From contig NZ_JACHFH010000006.1 in assembly GCF_014201835.1 (NCBI RefSeq), forward strand, positions 1-64,000: a stretch of 64,000 bases of DNA. The letters run 5' to 3'. The translations under genes and the position numbers were made by a program. Numbering within the stretch: position 1 is the stretch's first letter; every line of letters begins with the position of its first letter. The notes beneath the pieces are model-generated. The model was not told the DNA's origin. It did not search any database and saw nothing but the letters and a program-made list of their open reading frames with translations. Positions 45,368 through 54,635 of this stretch are shown here, piece after piece. This stretch comes from Pectinatus brassicae. GTDB lineage: Bacteria > Bacillota > Negativicutes > Selenomonadales > Selenomonadaceae.

Positions 45368-46276
45368 ATGAAAGACGACAGTTTTAACGAAGTCCGACAA
45401 CGCGGCCGTTTTGATTTTCCCATAGAATTTCATTACGTTGATTACAATCATCCCCGTTTTAATATGCCTTATCACTGGCACATCGAATATGAAATTATGT
45501 ATTTAATCGATGGCGAATTTTCTATTTCTCTTAATGAAACGGAAATTAAAATGACTCCTGGCAGTTTTCTTTTTATTCCTGATGGTGTCGTCCATGGCGG
45601 TGTACCGGTTTCGAAAAATTGTGTTTATGAATGTATTGTAATTGACATTAATAAACTGCTTAAAGATAATATTGTTCAGCACTCTCAAATTGAAGCCATA
45701 TTAAATCATGAGCTCTATATAATTAATTATTTTGATGATAGTCATCCGGCAATTCAAAAAATACTTAAAAATTTATTTATAGCTATGCATTCACAAAAGA
45801 CAGGCTACGAATTTATCGTAACAGGCATGTTGTATTCTTTTATTGGAGAAATACTGAAAAATCAGTTATATCATAAAAATACTACTTATTCGTTGGCAAT
45901 AAACCGTCATCATATCTGCCAGATAAAACAAGCCTTTAATCTCATCAACACTCAATACGCCCTGCCTCTTACCCTTAATGATTTATCAACTGCTGCCGGG
46001 CTGTCACCTAATTATTTTTGCAAATTTTTCCAAAAAATGACCCATAGAACACCTATTGATTATTTAAATTACTATCGTATAGAAATTGCCTGTCAAAAAC
46101 TGTCTAGTAGTGACCTTTCCATTACCGATATTGCCTATTCTACTGGTTTTAATGATTTAAGTTATTTCATTAAAATTTTTAAACGCTATAAAGGTATTTC
46201 GCCACGCAAATATCAAAAACAACTCACTACCATAACCTACGAGAACACCTTTGATAAACATTATGTTATTTCATAA
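45368..46276 (+). CDS. AraC-family regulator of the fucose locus
   Basis: 302 residues: an N-terminal cupin sensor (HYVDYNHPRFNMPYHWHIEYEIMYLIDGEFSI) and a C-terminal AraC DNA-binding pair of helix-turn-helix motifs (LTLNDLSTAAGLSPNYFCKFFQK and SITDIAYSTGFNDLSYFIKIFKRYKGISPRKY). The ATG at 45368 follows TTAGGAGGACC; an in-frame codon at 45320 lies ahead of that site and is not used. Divergent from fucI, it is the probable activator of fucose genes, with fucose or a pathway intermediate as ligand. Confidence 0.9.
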   Translation: MKDDSFNEVRQRGRFDFPIEFHYVDYNHPRFNMPYHWHIEYEIMYLIDGEFSISLNETEIKMTPGSFLFIPDGVVHGGVPVSKNCVYECIVIDINKLLKDNIVQHSQIEAILNHELYIINYFDDSHPAIQKILKNLFIAMHSQKTGYEFIVTGMLYSFIGEILKNQLYHKNTTYSLAINRHHICQIKQAFNLINTQYALPLTLNDLSTAAGLSPNYFCKFFQKMTHRTPIDYLNYYRIEIACQKLSSSDLSITDIAYSTGFNDLSYFIKIFKRYKGISPRKYQKQLTTITYENTFDKHYVIS

Positions 46277-46302
46277 TTTTTTATTATTTCTGTATTAATA
46301 AA

Positions 46303-46344
46303 AAAATAAAGACTTCTATTCCAAAGAATAGAAGTCTTTATTTT
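46303..46344 (+). terminator. terminator between the AraC gene and yqeY
   Basis: Perfect 18-base stem 46303-46320 / 46327-46344 (AAAATAAAGACTTCTATT and complement) with a six-base loop; convergent and bidirectional. Confidence 0.9.
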
Positions 46345-46369
46345 AATATAGAAATATGCTCTGTCCTAT

Positions 46370-46813
46370 TTAGCCAAGCAATTCTTTAACAACACTATTT
46401 ACTAATTTGCCGTCAGCTTTACCTTTAGTCTTAGGCATCAGTTCTTTCATAACTTTACCCATATCCTTAGCATCAGCTGCGCCAACCTTTTCTATAGTAT
46501 CCTTTACCAGTTCGCGTACATCTGCTTCTGACATCTGCTCTGGCAAATAAGGCATAATCGTCGCAATTTCTTGTTCTGTCTTTTGTACCAAATCATCTCT
46601 GTCAGCCTTTTTGAATTCTGCTAAAGAATCCTGACGCATTTTAAGTTCTTTACTTATAATGCTGATTACGCCAGCGTCATCAAGATCTACTTTTTTATCA
46701 ATTTCGATTTGACGTATAGCTGAACGAATTGAACGGATAACAGTAAGACGATCTGCTTGTTTTGCTTTCATGGCTGTTTTCATATCAGCCATCAATGTGT
46801 CTTTAATAGACAT
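46370..46813 (-). CDS. yqeY: GatB/YqeY domain protein
   Basis: 147-residue stand-alone YqeY domain, related to the C-terminal tRNA-binding part of GatB. Typical lines are DLDDAGVISIISKELKMRQDSLAEFKKADRDDLVQKTEQEI and MGKVMKELMPKTKGKADGKLV. Its role is not firmly known. It follows rpsU by about 20 bases as in most Firmicutes. Confidence 0.93.
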   Translation of the reverse strand: MSIKDTLMADMKTAMKAKQADRLTVIRSIRSAIRQIEIDKKVDLDDAGVISIISKELKMRQDSLAEFKKADRDDLVQKTEQEIATIMPYLPEQMSEADVRELVKDTIEKVGAADAKDMGKVMKELMPKTKGKADGKLVNSVVKELLG

Positions 46814-46832
46814 TTACCTGCGCCTCCAAGAA

Positions 46833-47012
46833 TTATGCTCTAAATCTGCGTTTACGAGCAGCTTCAGATTTTTTCTTACGTTTTACGCTAGGTTTTTCAT
46901 AATGCTCACGTTTTCTGACTTCAGCGAGGGTACCAGCTTTTTGACAGGTGCGTTTAAAACGGCGAAGAGCACTATCAATAGTTTCGTTTTTTCCAACTTT
47001 AACTTCTGACAT
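46833..47012 (-). CDS. rpsU: 30S ribosomal protein S21
   Basis: 59-residue gene: [19 protein letters not shown], then [19 protein letters not shown] and an arginine-rich end. GGGGAGGG lies upstream of the ATG. Standard neighbour of yqeY. It supports initiation on mRNAs by the 30S platform. Confidence 0.97.
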   Translation of the reverse strand: MSEVKVGKNETIDSALRRFKRTCQKAGTLAEVRKREHYEKPSVKRKKKSEAARKRRFRA

Positions 47013-47106
47013 CTATATTTTCCCTCCCCTCCACACGCAATGGGAGTGTATTTATTCGCTACACCAAGATATTATACCTGACAAGCACCATACTTGTCAA
47101 TAATAA

Positions 47107-47454
47107 TTAACCTGGCGGCCATTGCATCGACCTGCCGCCAATGAGATGAAAATGGAGATGATCCACTGTCTGTCCACCTTCGACCCCAGTATTTATTACA
47201 ATTCTATAGCCACTATCAGCAATATCACACTGCTGTGCCAACTTTGGAATAACATCTATTGTTATATGAGATAATAAATCTTTATCCGCTGCTGTGGTAT
47301 CATTTAAACTTCTTATATGCTTTTTAGGAACAATTAACACATGAACTGGTGCTTGCGGCTCCAAATCTTTAAATGCAACTACAACATCATCTTCATACAC
47401 CATATTAGACGGTATCTCTTTAGAAACTATTTTACAAAAAATACAATCTGGCAT
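47107..47454 (-). CDS. hinT: HIT family nucleotide hydrolase (HinT-like)
   Basis: 115 residues with the CIFCKI zinc/structural start, APVHVLIVPKKHI, and the histidine triad HLHFHLIGG. HinT enzymes hydrolyse adenosine phosphoramidates. Placed between mtaB and rpsU in the same orientation. Confidence 0.93.
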   Translation of the reverse strand: MPDCIFCKIVSKEIPSNMVYEDDVVVAFKDLEPQAPVHVLIVPKKHIRSLNDTTAADKDLLSHITIDVIPKLAQQCDIADSGYRIVINTGVEGGQTVDHLHFHLIGGRSMQWPPG

Positions 47455-47527
47455 AACAACACCCCCGTTCGAGGAAAAATCCTAAATATTATAATTCGGC
47501 TTTATTTTAACAATACCTTCTTATTTA

Positions 47528-48823
47528 TTAAAATAATTTAGTTCCCCACAGGCCATCTTTATATAATTTGGTCATTTTCAAATTATATATTTCACCCTTT
47601 TCCATTTTTTCATCGGTATAAACCTTTATGTAATTACCCGTATGTCCATCGGCTACGCCGTCATTTATCTGTTCTATTAATACTTGTAATGTTTTATTAA
47701 TAAACTTCGCTTCAAATGCTGCTAATTTTTCCTGACTGATTTTCTGCAATTCATGTACACGCTGTTTTTTTATCTGCTCATCGACTTGATTTTCCATAAT
47801 TGCCGCTGGTGTCCCCTTGCGCTTGGAATAAGGGAAGGCATGAATACGGCTGATTGGTAATGAACGTATAAAATCCAAGCTTTGCGCAAACTGTTCATCT
47901 GTTTCCCCTGGAAAGCCGGCAATAATATCAGTCGTTATTGCTATATCTGGAACTTTAGCAGTTATTTTAGCCAGCAAATCAGCAAATTCCTGCGTCGTAT
48001 AATGCCTGTTCATTGCTGTAAGCACATCATCATGTCCTGCCTGCAACGGCAAGTGCAAATGATGGGCAAACTTATCATCTGCTGCTAATAATTCCAATAA
48101 TTCATCAGCTACTTCAATTGATTCCATCGATCCCAAGCGAAGCCGCTTTAACCCATTCAACGATAATACTGTTTTAACTGCATCAGCTAATGTTATATTT
48201 TCCGGGCTTTCCTTTCCATAAGCACCTAAATGTATACCTGAAAATACTATTTCATGAAAACCATTAGCAATTAATTTCTGTGTTTCATTTTTTATGCTGT
48301 CCAAATTACGTGAACGCAAAGGACCACGCGCATATGGAATTATACAGTATGAGCAAAAATTATTACAGCCATCCTGAATTTTAAGAAAAGCTCGTGTGCG
48401 TGACTGCATGCCAAACATCGGTATATCTTCAAATTCATGTTCCTGCATAATATCCTTTATGTCCAGCACAACCTCTTGCTTTTGGGCTGCTTTTTCCACA
48501 ATATCAACAATATTTTTACGTTCATTAGTGCCAATTACAGCATTTACTCCTTCAATTTTCTCTATTTCTTCGGGAGCAACCTGTGCATAACAGCCGGTAA
48601 CAGCAATAACTGCCTGTTCATTTAAATGCCCTGCCCGACGAATAAGCTGACGTGATTTACGCTCACCTAAATGTGTAACTGAACAGGTATTTATTATATA
48701 TACATCAGCTTTTTCAGCAAAATCAACAATTTCATAGCCTCTTTGCCGGAAAAGGCCTGCCATTGTTTCCGTTTCAAACTGATTTACTTTACATCCTAAT
48801 GTAGTAAGTGCAACTTTAGCCAT
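47528..48823 (-). CDS. mtaB: tRNA t6A37 methylthiotransferase MtaB
   Basis: Radical SAM enzyme that turns t6A into ms2t6A at tRNA position 37. The N-terminal MTTase domain has LGCKVNQFETE and NTCSVTHLGERKSR; the SAM cluster is CNNFCSYCIIPYARG; the C-terminal TRAM domain is at about 375-431. At 431 residues it is full length and part of the prmA-rsmE-mtaB series. Confidence 0.95.
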   Translation of the reverse strand: MAKVALTTLGCKVNQFETETMAGLFRQRGYEIVDFAEKADVYIINTCSVTHLGERKSRQLIRRAGHLNEQAVIAVTGCYAQVAPEEIEKIEGVNAVIGTNERKNIVDIVEKAAQKQEVVLDIKDIMQEHEFEDIPMFGMQSRTRAFLKIQDGCNNFCSYCIIPYARGPLRSRNLDSIKNETQKLIANGFHEIVFSGIHLGAYGKESPENITLADAVKTVLSLNGLKRLRLGSMESIEVADELLELLAADDKFAHHLHLPLQAGHDDVLTAMNRHYTTQEFADLLAKITAKVPDIAITTDIIAGFPGETDEQFAQSLDFIRSLPISRIHAFPYSKRKGTPAAIMENQVDEQIKKQRVHELQKISQEKLAAFEAKFINKTLQVLIEQINDGVADGHTGNYIKVYTDEKMEKGEIYNLKMTKLYKDGLWGTKLF

Positions 48824-48861
48824 ATAAGTCCCTTCTATTTATCCATAAAACATCTATCTTT

Positions 48862-49599
48862 TTAAATTCCTAAATCGCCTTTTTCATATTGTATCAGGCT
48901 GATGGCAGCCAACGATGCCGTTTCCGTGCGCAGTATCCGCCGCCCCAAAGAGGCACAAACAGCCCCGCCATTGATACATTTTTCAACCTCAGCAGTTGTA
49001 AACCCGCCTTCCGGCCCAATTAATACAGCATATTTATTTCCTGTTGCAGCCTGCAAATAATTTTTAAAAGATTGCTGTAATTCATTTTCATAGCAAATAA
49101 TTACATTATCAACATCCTTAAAGCTGTTGATACACTGGTCAATGCTAATGATTTCCTCCACCTCAGGAATAAAAGTACGGCCGCATTGTTTAGCCGCTTC
49201 CTGCGCTATCTTCTGCCATTTTTGCCGGCGCTTTTCTTTCTTGCCAGCATCGTATTTGACCACGCAGTTATGGCTGCTTACGGGCACAATCTTATTTATT
49301 CCAAGCTCCACCGCTTTTTGTACAATATAATCCATTTTATCGCCCTTGGGCAGACACTGCATTAATATTATTTCCACAAATGATTCGTTTTGTTTTTCGT
49401 CTAATATTTTTATCAGCTTAAGCGTAACCTTTTTGTCAGCACATTCACTTATCACTGTTTGAGCAACCTGCCCATCCTTATCGGCAACAATTATTTTCTG
49501 TCCCGGCTTAGCCCGCATTGCGTAAAGCAAATGTACAGCATCTTCACCTGTTATATTTATAATTTCACTTAGTTTATCTTCAATAAATAAACGCCGCAT
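48862..49599 (-). CDS. rsmE: 16S rRNA m3U1498 methyltransferase RsmE
   Basis: SPOUT-class enzyme, 245 residues. N-terminal PUA-like domain, then AVELGINKIVPV, GPEGGFTTAEVE and LGRRILRTETA, the knotted SAM-binding end. It shares one base with prmA, so the pair is translationally coupled. Confidence 0.96.
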   Translation of the reverse strand: MRRLFIEDKLSEIINITGEDAVHLLYAMRAKPGQKIIVADKDGQVAQTVISECADKKVTLKLIKILDEKQNESFVEIILMQCLPKGDKMDYIVQKAVELGINKIVPVSSHNCVVKYDAGKKEKRRQKWQKIAQEAAKQCGRTFIPEVEEIISIDQCINSFKDVDNVIICYENELQQSFKNYLQAATGNKYAVLIGPEGGFTTAEVEKCINGGAVCASLGRRILRTETASLAAISLIQYEKGDLGI

Positions 49600-50537
49600 T
49601 ATTTATGATCCTTAAATTTTATTATAAGTGCCACCCAGCCGCCTTTTTTATGCATTTCAGCAATGTACATAGAATGCTGCTGCGCCGCCTGTTCAATATC
49701 TGCCAGACGGTCCTCAATTATGCCGCTGGCTAATAAAATTCCATCATGTTCCAATTTATCTGGCAGTTCATCAAATAAACGGATAATTATATCAGCAATT
49801 ATATTAGCTGATATGAAATTTGCCTTGCCCTTAAAGTTTTTTAGCAAATCACTTTGAAAACACTCTATTTTATCTTCCACTTTATTTTGTTTGATATTTT
49901 GATTAGCTACTTTTACAGCCACATCATCATAATCAGCTGCCTGTATATCCTTAAGCCCCAGCTTAGCAGCACAAATAGCCAGTATTCCTGACCCTGTTCC
50001 TACATCAAATAATTTTGTATCTTCATGCAGATATTGTTCCATAAAACCAACACACATTGATGTTGTAGGATGCGTACCTGTACCAAAAGCACAGCCTGGG
50101 TCAAGTTCCACAATGACTTCGTCTGCCTGCGTCTGATATTCTTCCCAGGAAGGTTTAACAACAATTCTATCGGCAATCTTGGTCGGATGGAAATATTGTT
50201 TCCAATTATTAGCCCAGTCTTCTTCTTTAATCGTAGATACAATAAGCTCACAAGGTGCTGTATAAATTTCTTTCGATAATTTTTCCAAGCGGGTATTAAG
50301 CTGCATCATTTTAGCATCTATCTTCTCATCTTTAGCCAGCCAAGCAGTTACTGTTACTACTGTTGTATTTTCCTGCAAGGGAATATCTGTATAATCCCAT
50401 AAATTGGAATTAATATAATCATTAACAATTGCCGGATCATCCATTGATACACCATTAGCTCCCAGATCAGAAAAAATTTCTGCTATAATGTCCATAGCCT
50501 CATGTGATGTTCGAACTGAAACCTGCATCCATTCCAT
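49599..50537 (-). CDS. prmA: ribosomal protein L11 methyltransferase PrmA
   Basis: 312 residues with the typical N-terminal substrate domain (WMQVSVRTSHEAMDIIAEIF) and the SAM-binding part: DPGCAFGTGTHPTTSMC, FDVGTGSGILAICAAKLG, ANIIADIII. It trimethylates L11. First gene of the prmA-rsmE-mtaB-hinT-rpsU-yqeY series. The repeat element at 50591 lies just upstream. Confidence 0.96.
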   Translation of the reverse strand: MEWMQVSVRTSHEAMDIIAEIFSDLGANGVSMDDPAIVNDYINSNLWDYTDIPLQENTTVVTVTAWLAKDEKIDAKMMQLNTRLEKLSKEIYTAPCELIVSTIKEEDWANNWKQYFHPTKIADRIVVKPSWEEYQTQADEVIVELDPGCAFGTGTHPTTSMCVGFMEQYLHEDTKLFDVGTGSGILAICAAKLGLKDIQAADYDDVAVKVANQNIKQNKVEDKIECFQSDLLKNFKGKANFISANIIADIIIRLFDELPDKLEHDGILLASGIIEDRLADIEQAAQQHSMYIAEMHKKGGWVALIIKFKDHK

Positions 50538-50590
50538 ATAAACGCTCCTTATTATTTAAAATCCTATTTGTGCTAATTAAATTTTATATT

Positions 50591-50798
50591 CTTTAAAGGC
50601 TCCCCTGTATACTATAGTTATTTGCGCTTTAGCGCTTATGCTACAGTTCTTTGCACTTTAGTGCTTAGAAATGTAGTAAGCAGAGCAGAAATATAGTACA
50701 CACAGTGTGCGGAGCTGGCAGCAAAGCTGCCTGAGGGGTTAACCCTTCCGGCTTGACTTCGTCAAGTCACCTTCCCTAAAGGGACGACTTTAAAGGCT
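50591..50798. repeat. hairpin-rich repeat element with 11-base flanking repeats
   Basis: The stretch is bounded by CTTTAAAGGCT at 50591-50601 and again at 50788-50798. Inside are many short hairpins: GCGCTTTAGCGC, GCACTTTAGTGC, CACACAGTGTG, GGCAGCAAAGCTGCC, CTTGACTTCGTCAAG and TCCCTAAAGGGA. The frame CTTTAAAGGCTCCCCTGT...GGAGCTGGCAGC...GAGGGGTTAACCC...CTTCCCTAAAGGGA looks like a dispersed repeat common in gut Firmicutes; here about 85 extra bases interrupt it. No protein is encoded. Confidence 0.65.
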
Positions 50799-50914
50799 AC
50801 ACTCTTCTATTAACTAACACAACATAATTTAAAATATATTTTTTTATCATGTTGTTAAAGCACACGTAAATTTTATTATAACGGATTTTATTATTATTGT
50901 CATATGATTAAAAC

Positions 50915-50950
50915 AAAAAAGATTCGAAGCTGCTGCCTCGAATCTTTTTT
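50915..50950 (-). terminator. terminator after tyrA
   Basis: Stem AAAAAAGATTCGA (50915-50927) / TCGAATCTTTTTT (50938-50950). Confidence 0.85.
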
Positions 50951-50951
50951 G

Positions 50952-51848
50952 TCATTCTATTTCATAGATATCTTTTGTTTCATTAATTACCTGGTCACGC
51001 GTTTTTTTTGCTAAGGAAAAATAATCATATAGTTTATCACGATCTTTACTGTCTATCGCTGTTATTACATTATTTATTATTTCCTGCATAGTCTTTAAAT
51101 TATTAATTATTGCTGCCGGATTTGATATGCAGATATCCGCCCACATATCGGCATTGGATGATGCAATACGGGTTGTATCCTTAAAACCCCCGCCGGCAAG
51201 TTTTATACAGTCATCAATATCAGCGTAATTATGCTTTAAAAGCGTTACCAAAGCCGCAGCTGCTATATGCGGCACATGGCTTATCATTGATGCACAGCGA
51301 TCATGTTTAGCCAAATCAAGTTCCACTATATTGGCCTCAGTTAAAGCAATGAGTTCATAAATCTTTTTACCAATATGTTCCGGCACCTGCATTTTATCAT
51401 CTTTAATTATAACATAGCATTTATTTTTAAATAAATCCTTGGTAGCTGCTGTAACACCACTTTTTTCCCGTCCAGCCATCGGATGGGCCGACACATAATA
51501 TATATCAGCTGGCAGCATAGCATGCAATTTGTCTGCGACATATTGTTTAGTGCTTCCCGCATCGGTTATTACAGCGCCACTCTTTATATATGGTAATATT
51601 TCCTGTACTACCGGCACCATCTGTAATACAGGTGTACTTAAATAAATTATATCAGCATCTTGTACGGCCATTTTGGAATCTACATAGCCTTTATCGATAG
51701 CACCCATTTTTTCAGCTGTTTTATAGGAATTTTCCGTACGAGTCGTCCCTGTAATAAAAATATCATCACCTAATTTATCTTTTAAAGCCAAACCAAATGA
51801 TCCGCCAATGAGGCCTACGCCCAAGATAGCTAATTTTAATTTAGTCAT
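50952..51848 (-). CDS. tyrA: prephenate dehydrogenase
   Basis: NAD(P)-dependent conversion of prephenate to 4-hydroxyphenylpyruvate in tyrosine synthesis. The N-terminal Rossmann motif is GVGLIGGSFGLALK, and the catalytic region includes SAHPMAGREKSGV and the helical dimerisation half (HDRCASMISHVPHIAAAALV). 298 residues, without a C-terminal ACT domain. One base from aroF and behind its T-box. Confidence 0.94.
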   Translation of the reverse strand: MTKLKLAILGVGLIGGSFGLALKDKLGDDIFITGTTRTENSYKTAEKMGAIDKGYVDSKMAVQDADIIYLSTPVLQMVPVVQEILPYIKSGAVITDAGSTKQYVADKLHAMLPADIYYVSAHPMAGREKSGVTAATKDLFKNKCYVIIKDDKMQVPEHIGKKIYELIALTEANIVELDLAKHDRCASMISHVPHIAAAALVTLLKHNYADIDDCIKLAGGGFKDTTRIASSNADMWADICISNPAAIINNLKTMQEIINNVITAIDSKDRDKLYDYFSLAKKTRDQVINETKDIYEIE

Positions 51849-51849
51849 T

Positions 51850-52860
51850 TCATGCTTTTCCCATCATCGCCGCAATTTTCTTAACCTCAGCCATAGTTGC
51901 TTCGAAGTTTTCTGGTGTTAAAGACTGATCACCATCGCTTAACGCACTTTCTGGATGCGGATGAACTTCAATTATAAGACCATTGGCTCCTGCAGCGATA
52001 GCAGCTCTAGCCATTGGCTGTACCATCTGCCATCTGCCAGTGCCATGGCTTGGGTCAACAATTACAGGTAAATGTGATAATTCCTTTACAGCCGCAACTG
52101 CGCTTAAATCTAAGGTATTTCTTGTAAATGTTTCATATGTTCTAATACCACGTTCACATAAAATTATATTATAATTACCCTCGCTGGCAATATATTCAGC
52201 AGCATTAAGCCATTCACTTATAGTTGCCGATAAGCCTCTTTTTAATAAAACAGGTTTATTTGTCCTGCCTACTTCTTTTAATAGCTGGAAGTTTTGCATA
52301 TTACGGGCACCAACCTGCAAAACATCAGCATATTTACTTACTAAATCTATATCATTTTGATTAACTATTTCAGTAACTACTCTTAAATCGAACTTGTCAC
52401 CGGCTTCTCTAAGCATTTTCAATCCTTCTTCAGCCAATCCCTGAAAATCATAGGGAGAAGTACGTGGTTTAAATGCACCGCCGCGTAAAAATCCTGCTCC
52501 GCCGCGTTTAACACACTCAGCTGCTTCCAATAATTGTTCACGGCTTTCTACTGCACAAGGGCCGGCCATAACTGCTAAATGTGCTCCACCGATTTTTACA
52601 CCGTTAACATCAACTACTGTATCTTCGCGACGAAATTCTCTGCTTACCAATTTATATTTTTCCGTAATACGCACTGCTTTTTCTACTCCCTTGAACGCGT
52701 TCATCTGCAAACCTGAAATAACTTTTTTATCTCCGATAACACCAACAATGGTACGACTTGCACCCTTTGATAAATGATAAGATAAACCTTCTGCTTCAAT
52801 TTTTTTCTCTACTTTTACTAAATCTTCCTGTGTAGCATCTGGTCCCATTACAATAATCAT
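51850..52860 (-). CDS. aroF: 3-deoxy-7-phosphoheptulonate synthase (type I beta)
   Basis: First enzyme of the shikimate pathway. The N-terminal ferredoxin-like regulatory domain covers about 1-70 (MIIVMGPDATQEDLVKVEKK) and the KDO8PS-like barrel follows with AGPCAVESREQL, KPRTSPYDFQGL, LLKRGLSATISEWLNAAEYI and DPSHGTGRW. Feedback control through the N-terminal domain is usual in this class. RNA-level control is provided by the upstream T-box. Confidence 0.95.
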   Translation of the reverse strand: MIIVMGPDATQEDLVKVEKKIEAEGLSYHLSKGASRTIVGVIGDKKVISGLQMNAFKGVEKAVRITEKYKLVSREFRREDTVVDVNGVKIGGAHLAVMAGPCAVESREQLLEAAECVKRGGAGFLRGGAFKPRTSPYDFQGLAEEGLKMLREAGDKFDLRVVTEIVNQNDIDLVSKYADVLQVGARNMQNFQLLKEVGRTNKPVLLKRGLSATISEWLNAAEYIASEGNYNIILCERGIRTYETFTRNTLDLSAVAAVKELSHLPVIVDPSHGTGRWQMVQPMARAAIAAGANGLIIEVHPHPESALSDGDQSLTPENFEATMAEVKKIAAMMGKA

Positions 52861-52903
52861 TTATATTTCCTCCTAAAATTAAGATAATTTTTTAGATGAA
52901 TGC

Positions 52904-53190
52904 ACAAAAAAACCCGCCCCTAAAAAGGGACGAGCATAAATTACCCGTGGTACCACCCTACTTGCTTTTTGCAAGCCACTTTTTCGGATACTAACATATC
53001 CTAGCCCAAGATAACGGAGGCAATCCGGCACAGCCTACTATAATTTCAGCCTGCTGCTCACAAGTGTATTTCTATTAACGCATTTATCATGTTCCACCGC
53101 CCCATGACTCTCTGGAAAATACTGCTTAATATACTTCTCTTGTTCACTGCATTTCATCTTGTATAGAAATATACCAGCATCTTTTATCTT
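52904..53190 (-). ncRNA. T-box leader, probably tyrosine-specific
   Basis: The minus strand has the T-box sequence AGGGTGGTACCACGGG (52944-52959), a terminator after it (CGTCCCTTTTTAGGGGCGGG then seven T, 52905-52932), and an upstream stem I. The specifier region reads GAAATACACTTGTGAGC, so TAC (Tyr) followed by a purine is the likely specifier codon. This fits the aroF-tyrA operon it precedes. Confidence 0.9.
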
Positions 53191-53243
53191 TGTCAAGAAA
53201 AAAAATTGTAAATATGTCAATTTTATAATTATATTTAACAAAA

Positions 53244-53285
53244 AATTAAGCCGGTGCCTATTATCAGCAACCGGCTAAATTTTTA
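53244..53285 (-). terminator. terminator after hpf
   Basis: Stem AGCCGGT / ACCGGCT (53249-53255 with 53270-53276) with A/T flanks on both sides. Confidence 0.7.
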
Positions 53286-53299
53286 TTTATTTATTATAA

Positions 53300-53848
53300 T
53301 CAACGACTAGGTTCAATTAAACCATAATTGCCATCTTTACGACGATAAACAACACTGACATCCTCAGATTTAGCATCACGGAATACAAAGAACTCATGAT
53401 TGATTAAATTCATCTGCATAATGGCTTCCTGCACATCCATCGGTTTAACCGCAAAACGTTTAGTTTTAACTACAGGATATTCATCATCGTCACTGCTGTC
53501 AATTTCTTCAGCAGCAGCTGCTGGAGCTGATACATCTGGACGAAAATTACCATTACGGAAGCGTCTTGCCAATTTTGTTTTATGTTTGCGAATTTGTCGT
53601 TCCAATTTATCTATAACCAAATCTATAGAAGTATACATATCCATAGTAGATTCTTCACCACGGAGCAACACGCCCTCAACAGGTACCGTAACTTCTACAA
53701 TATGACGCCCTTTAGTAACAGTTAATAATACAGTTATCTCTCCTACGGTGTCAAAATATTTTGTGACCTTGCCGACCCTTTTTTCCACATAATCATGCAA
53801 AGCTGGAGTAATTTCGATATTTTTTCCTCGGATAATAAATGTTGCCAT
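53300..53848 (-). CDS. hpf: ribosome hibernation promoting factor, long form
   Basis: 182 residues. The N-terminal HPF/YfiA domain (about 1-100: MATFIIRGKNIEITPALHDYVEKRVGKV) blocks the decoding site; an acidic linker (EEIDSSDDDEYP) leads to the C-terminal domain (VQEAIMQMNLINHEFFVFRDAKSEDVSVVYRRKDGNYGLIEP) that dimerises ribosomes to 100S. Single-gene unit. Confidence 0.95.
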   Translation of the reverse strand: MATFIIRGKNIEITPALHDYVEKRVGKVTKYFDTVGEITVLLTVTKGRHIVEVTVPVEGVLLRGEESTMDMYTSIDLVIDKLERQIRKHKTKLARRFRNGNFRPDVSAPAAAAEEIDSSDDDEYPVVKTKRFAVKPMDVQEAIMQMNLINHEFFVFRDAKSEDVSVVYRRKDGNYGLIEPSR

Positions 53849-54096
53849 ATGTCTTCAACACCTTTCTTTGATTCTTGGAGCTTATATTATATATTCTCCA
53901 ATAGAATTAAAAATCCTTTTAAAAGTATTATTTTTTGTTTATTTGTTTTATACCACTCCTCAATTATCGTTCAATATTGCAAAATAATCTAAATATTGAC
54001 ACTTTTTATGAAAAAACATATAATTTTATTAACAAAATCACTGATAACTTATTATATTCTTTGCTATATTATTGCATTATAAAAGGATGGTGTCAA

Positions 54097-54618
54097 ATGC
54101 ATTTTAATAAAAATTTTTTCAATATTCCTTTTCTGCAATATATCAAAACAAGAAAAATGCACATTGTTTTTATTCTTTTACTGTTGCTTATATTTTCTCT
54201 GCTCATTGGCAAAATCCATGCTGATAATATGCCAAAAACATTACCCATACCACCAGTTGCTACTGCGACAGTTGACCATACATATCATTTTGCAGCCCTG
54301 CCTGCACATTTGCATGATCCTTTCCATCTAGCGCAAAATAACCTTATTACTAAAAAAACAGATGATAAAATCGCATCTACTGTCACTTCCCTCCCCGAAA
54401 AAACTATTTCTCCTATTAATACTGATATTCATCTTATTGGCATCATAACAAATAAAAATAAATCAATTGCTATTTTTGCCCAAAACAAGAAGGTCTTCTC
54501 TGTAAAAGTTGGTGAGCAGGTTTCCAATCTAACTGTAATTGAAATAAGAAATGATTCCGTCATAACCAAAAACATTATAAATCATTTAGAAACGTGGCAT
54601 ATAAATGATTTCCAATAA
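54097..54618 (+). CDS. PilP/GspC-like secretin partner
   Basis: 173 residues: one membrane segment (about 25-41), a proline/threonine-rich periplasmic linker, and a C-terminal beta domain (IHLIGIITNKNKSIAIFAQNKKVFSVKVGEQVSNLTVIEI) with the pattern of PilP and GspC homology regions, which bind secretin N-domains. I start it at ATG 54097 with AAGGATGG upstream. The secretin gene follows 17 bases later, which supports the call. The sequence itself is weakly conserved. Confidence 0.7.
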   Translation: MHFNKNFFNIPFLQYIKTRKMHIVFILLLLLIFSLLIGKIHADNMPKTLPIPPVATATVDHTYHFAALPAHLHDPFHLAQNNLITKKTDDKIASTVTSLPEKTISPINTDIHLIGIITNKNKSIAIFAQNKKVFSVKVGEQVSNLTVIEIRNDSVITKNIINHLETWHINDFQ

Positions 54619-54635
54619 ATTTTAAGGGGAAAATT

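Noticed and set aside
50591-50798. Repeat element as an insertion sequence
   Set aside because: No transposase frame and no long terminal inverted repeats; only hairpins and an 11-base flanking repeat.
53038-53241. 67-codon minus-strand frame
   Set aside because: It lies inside the T-box stem I region.
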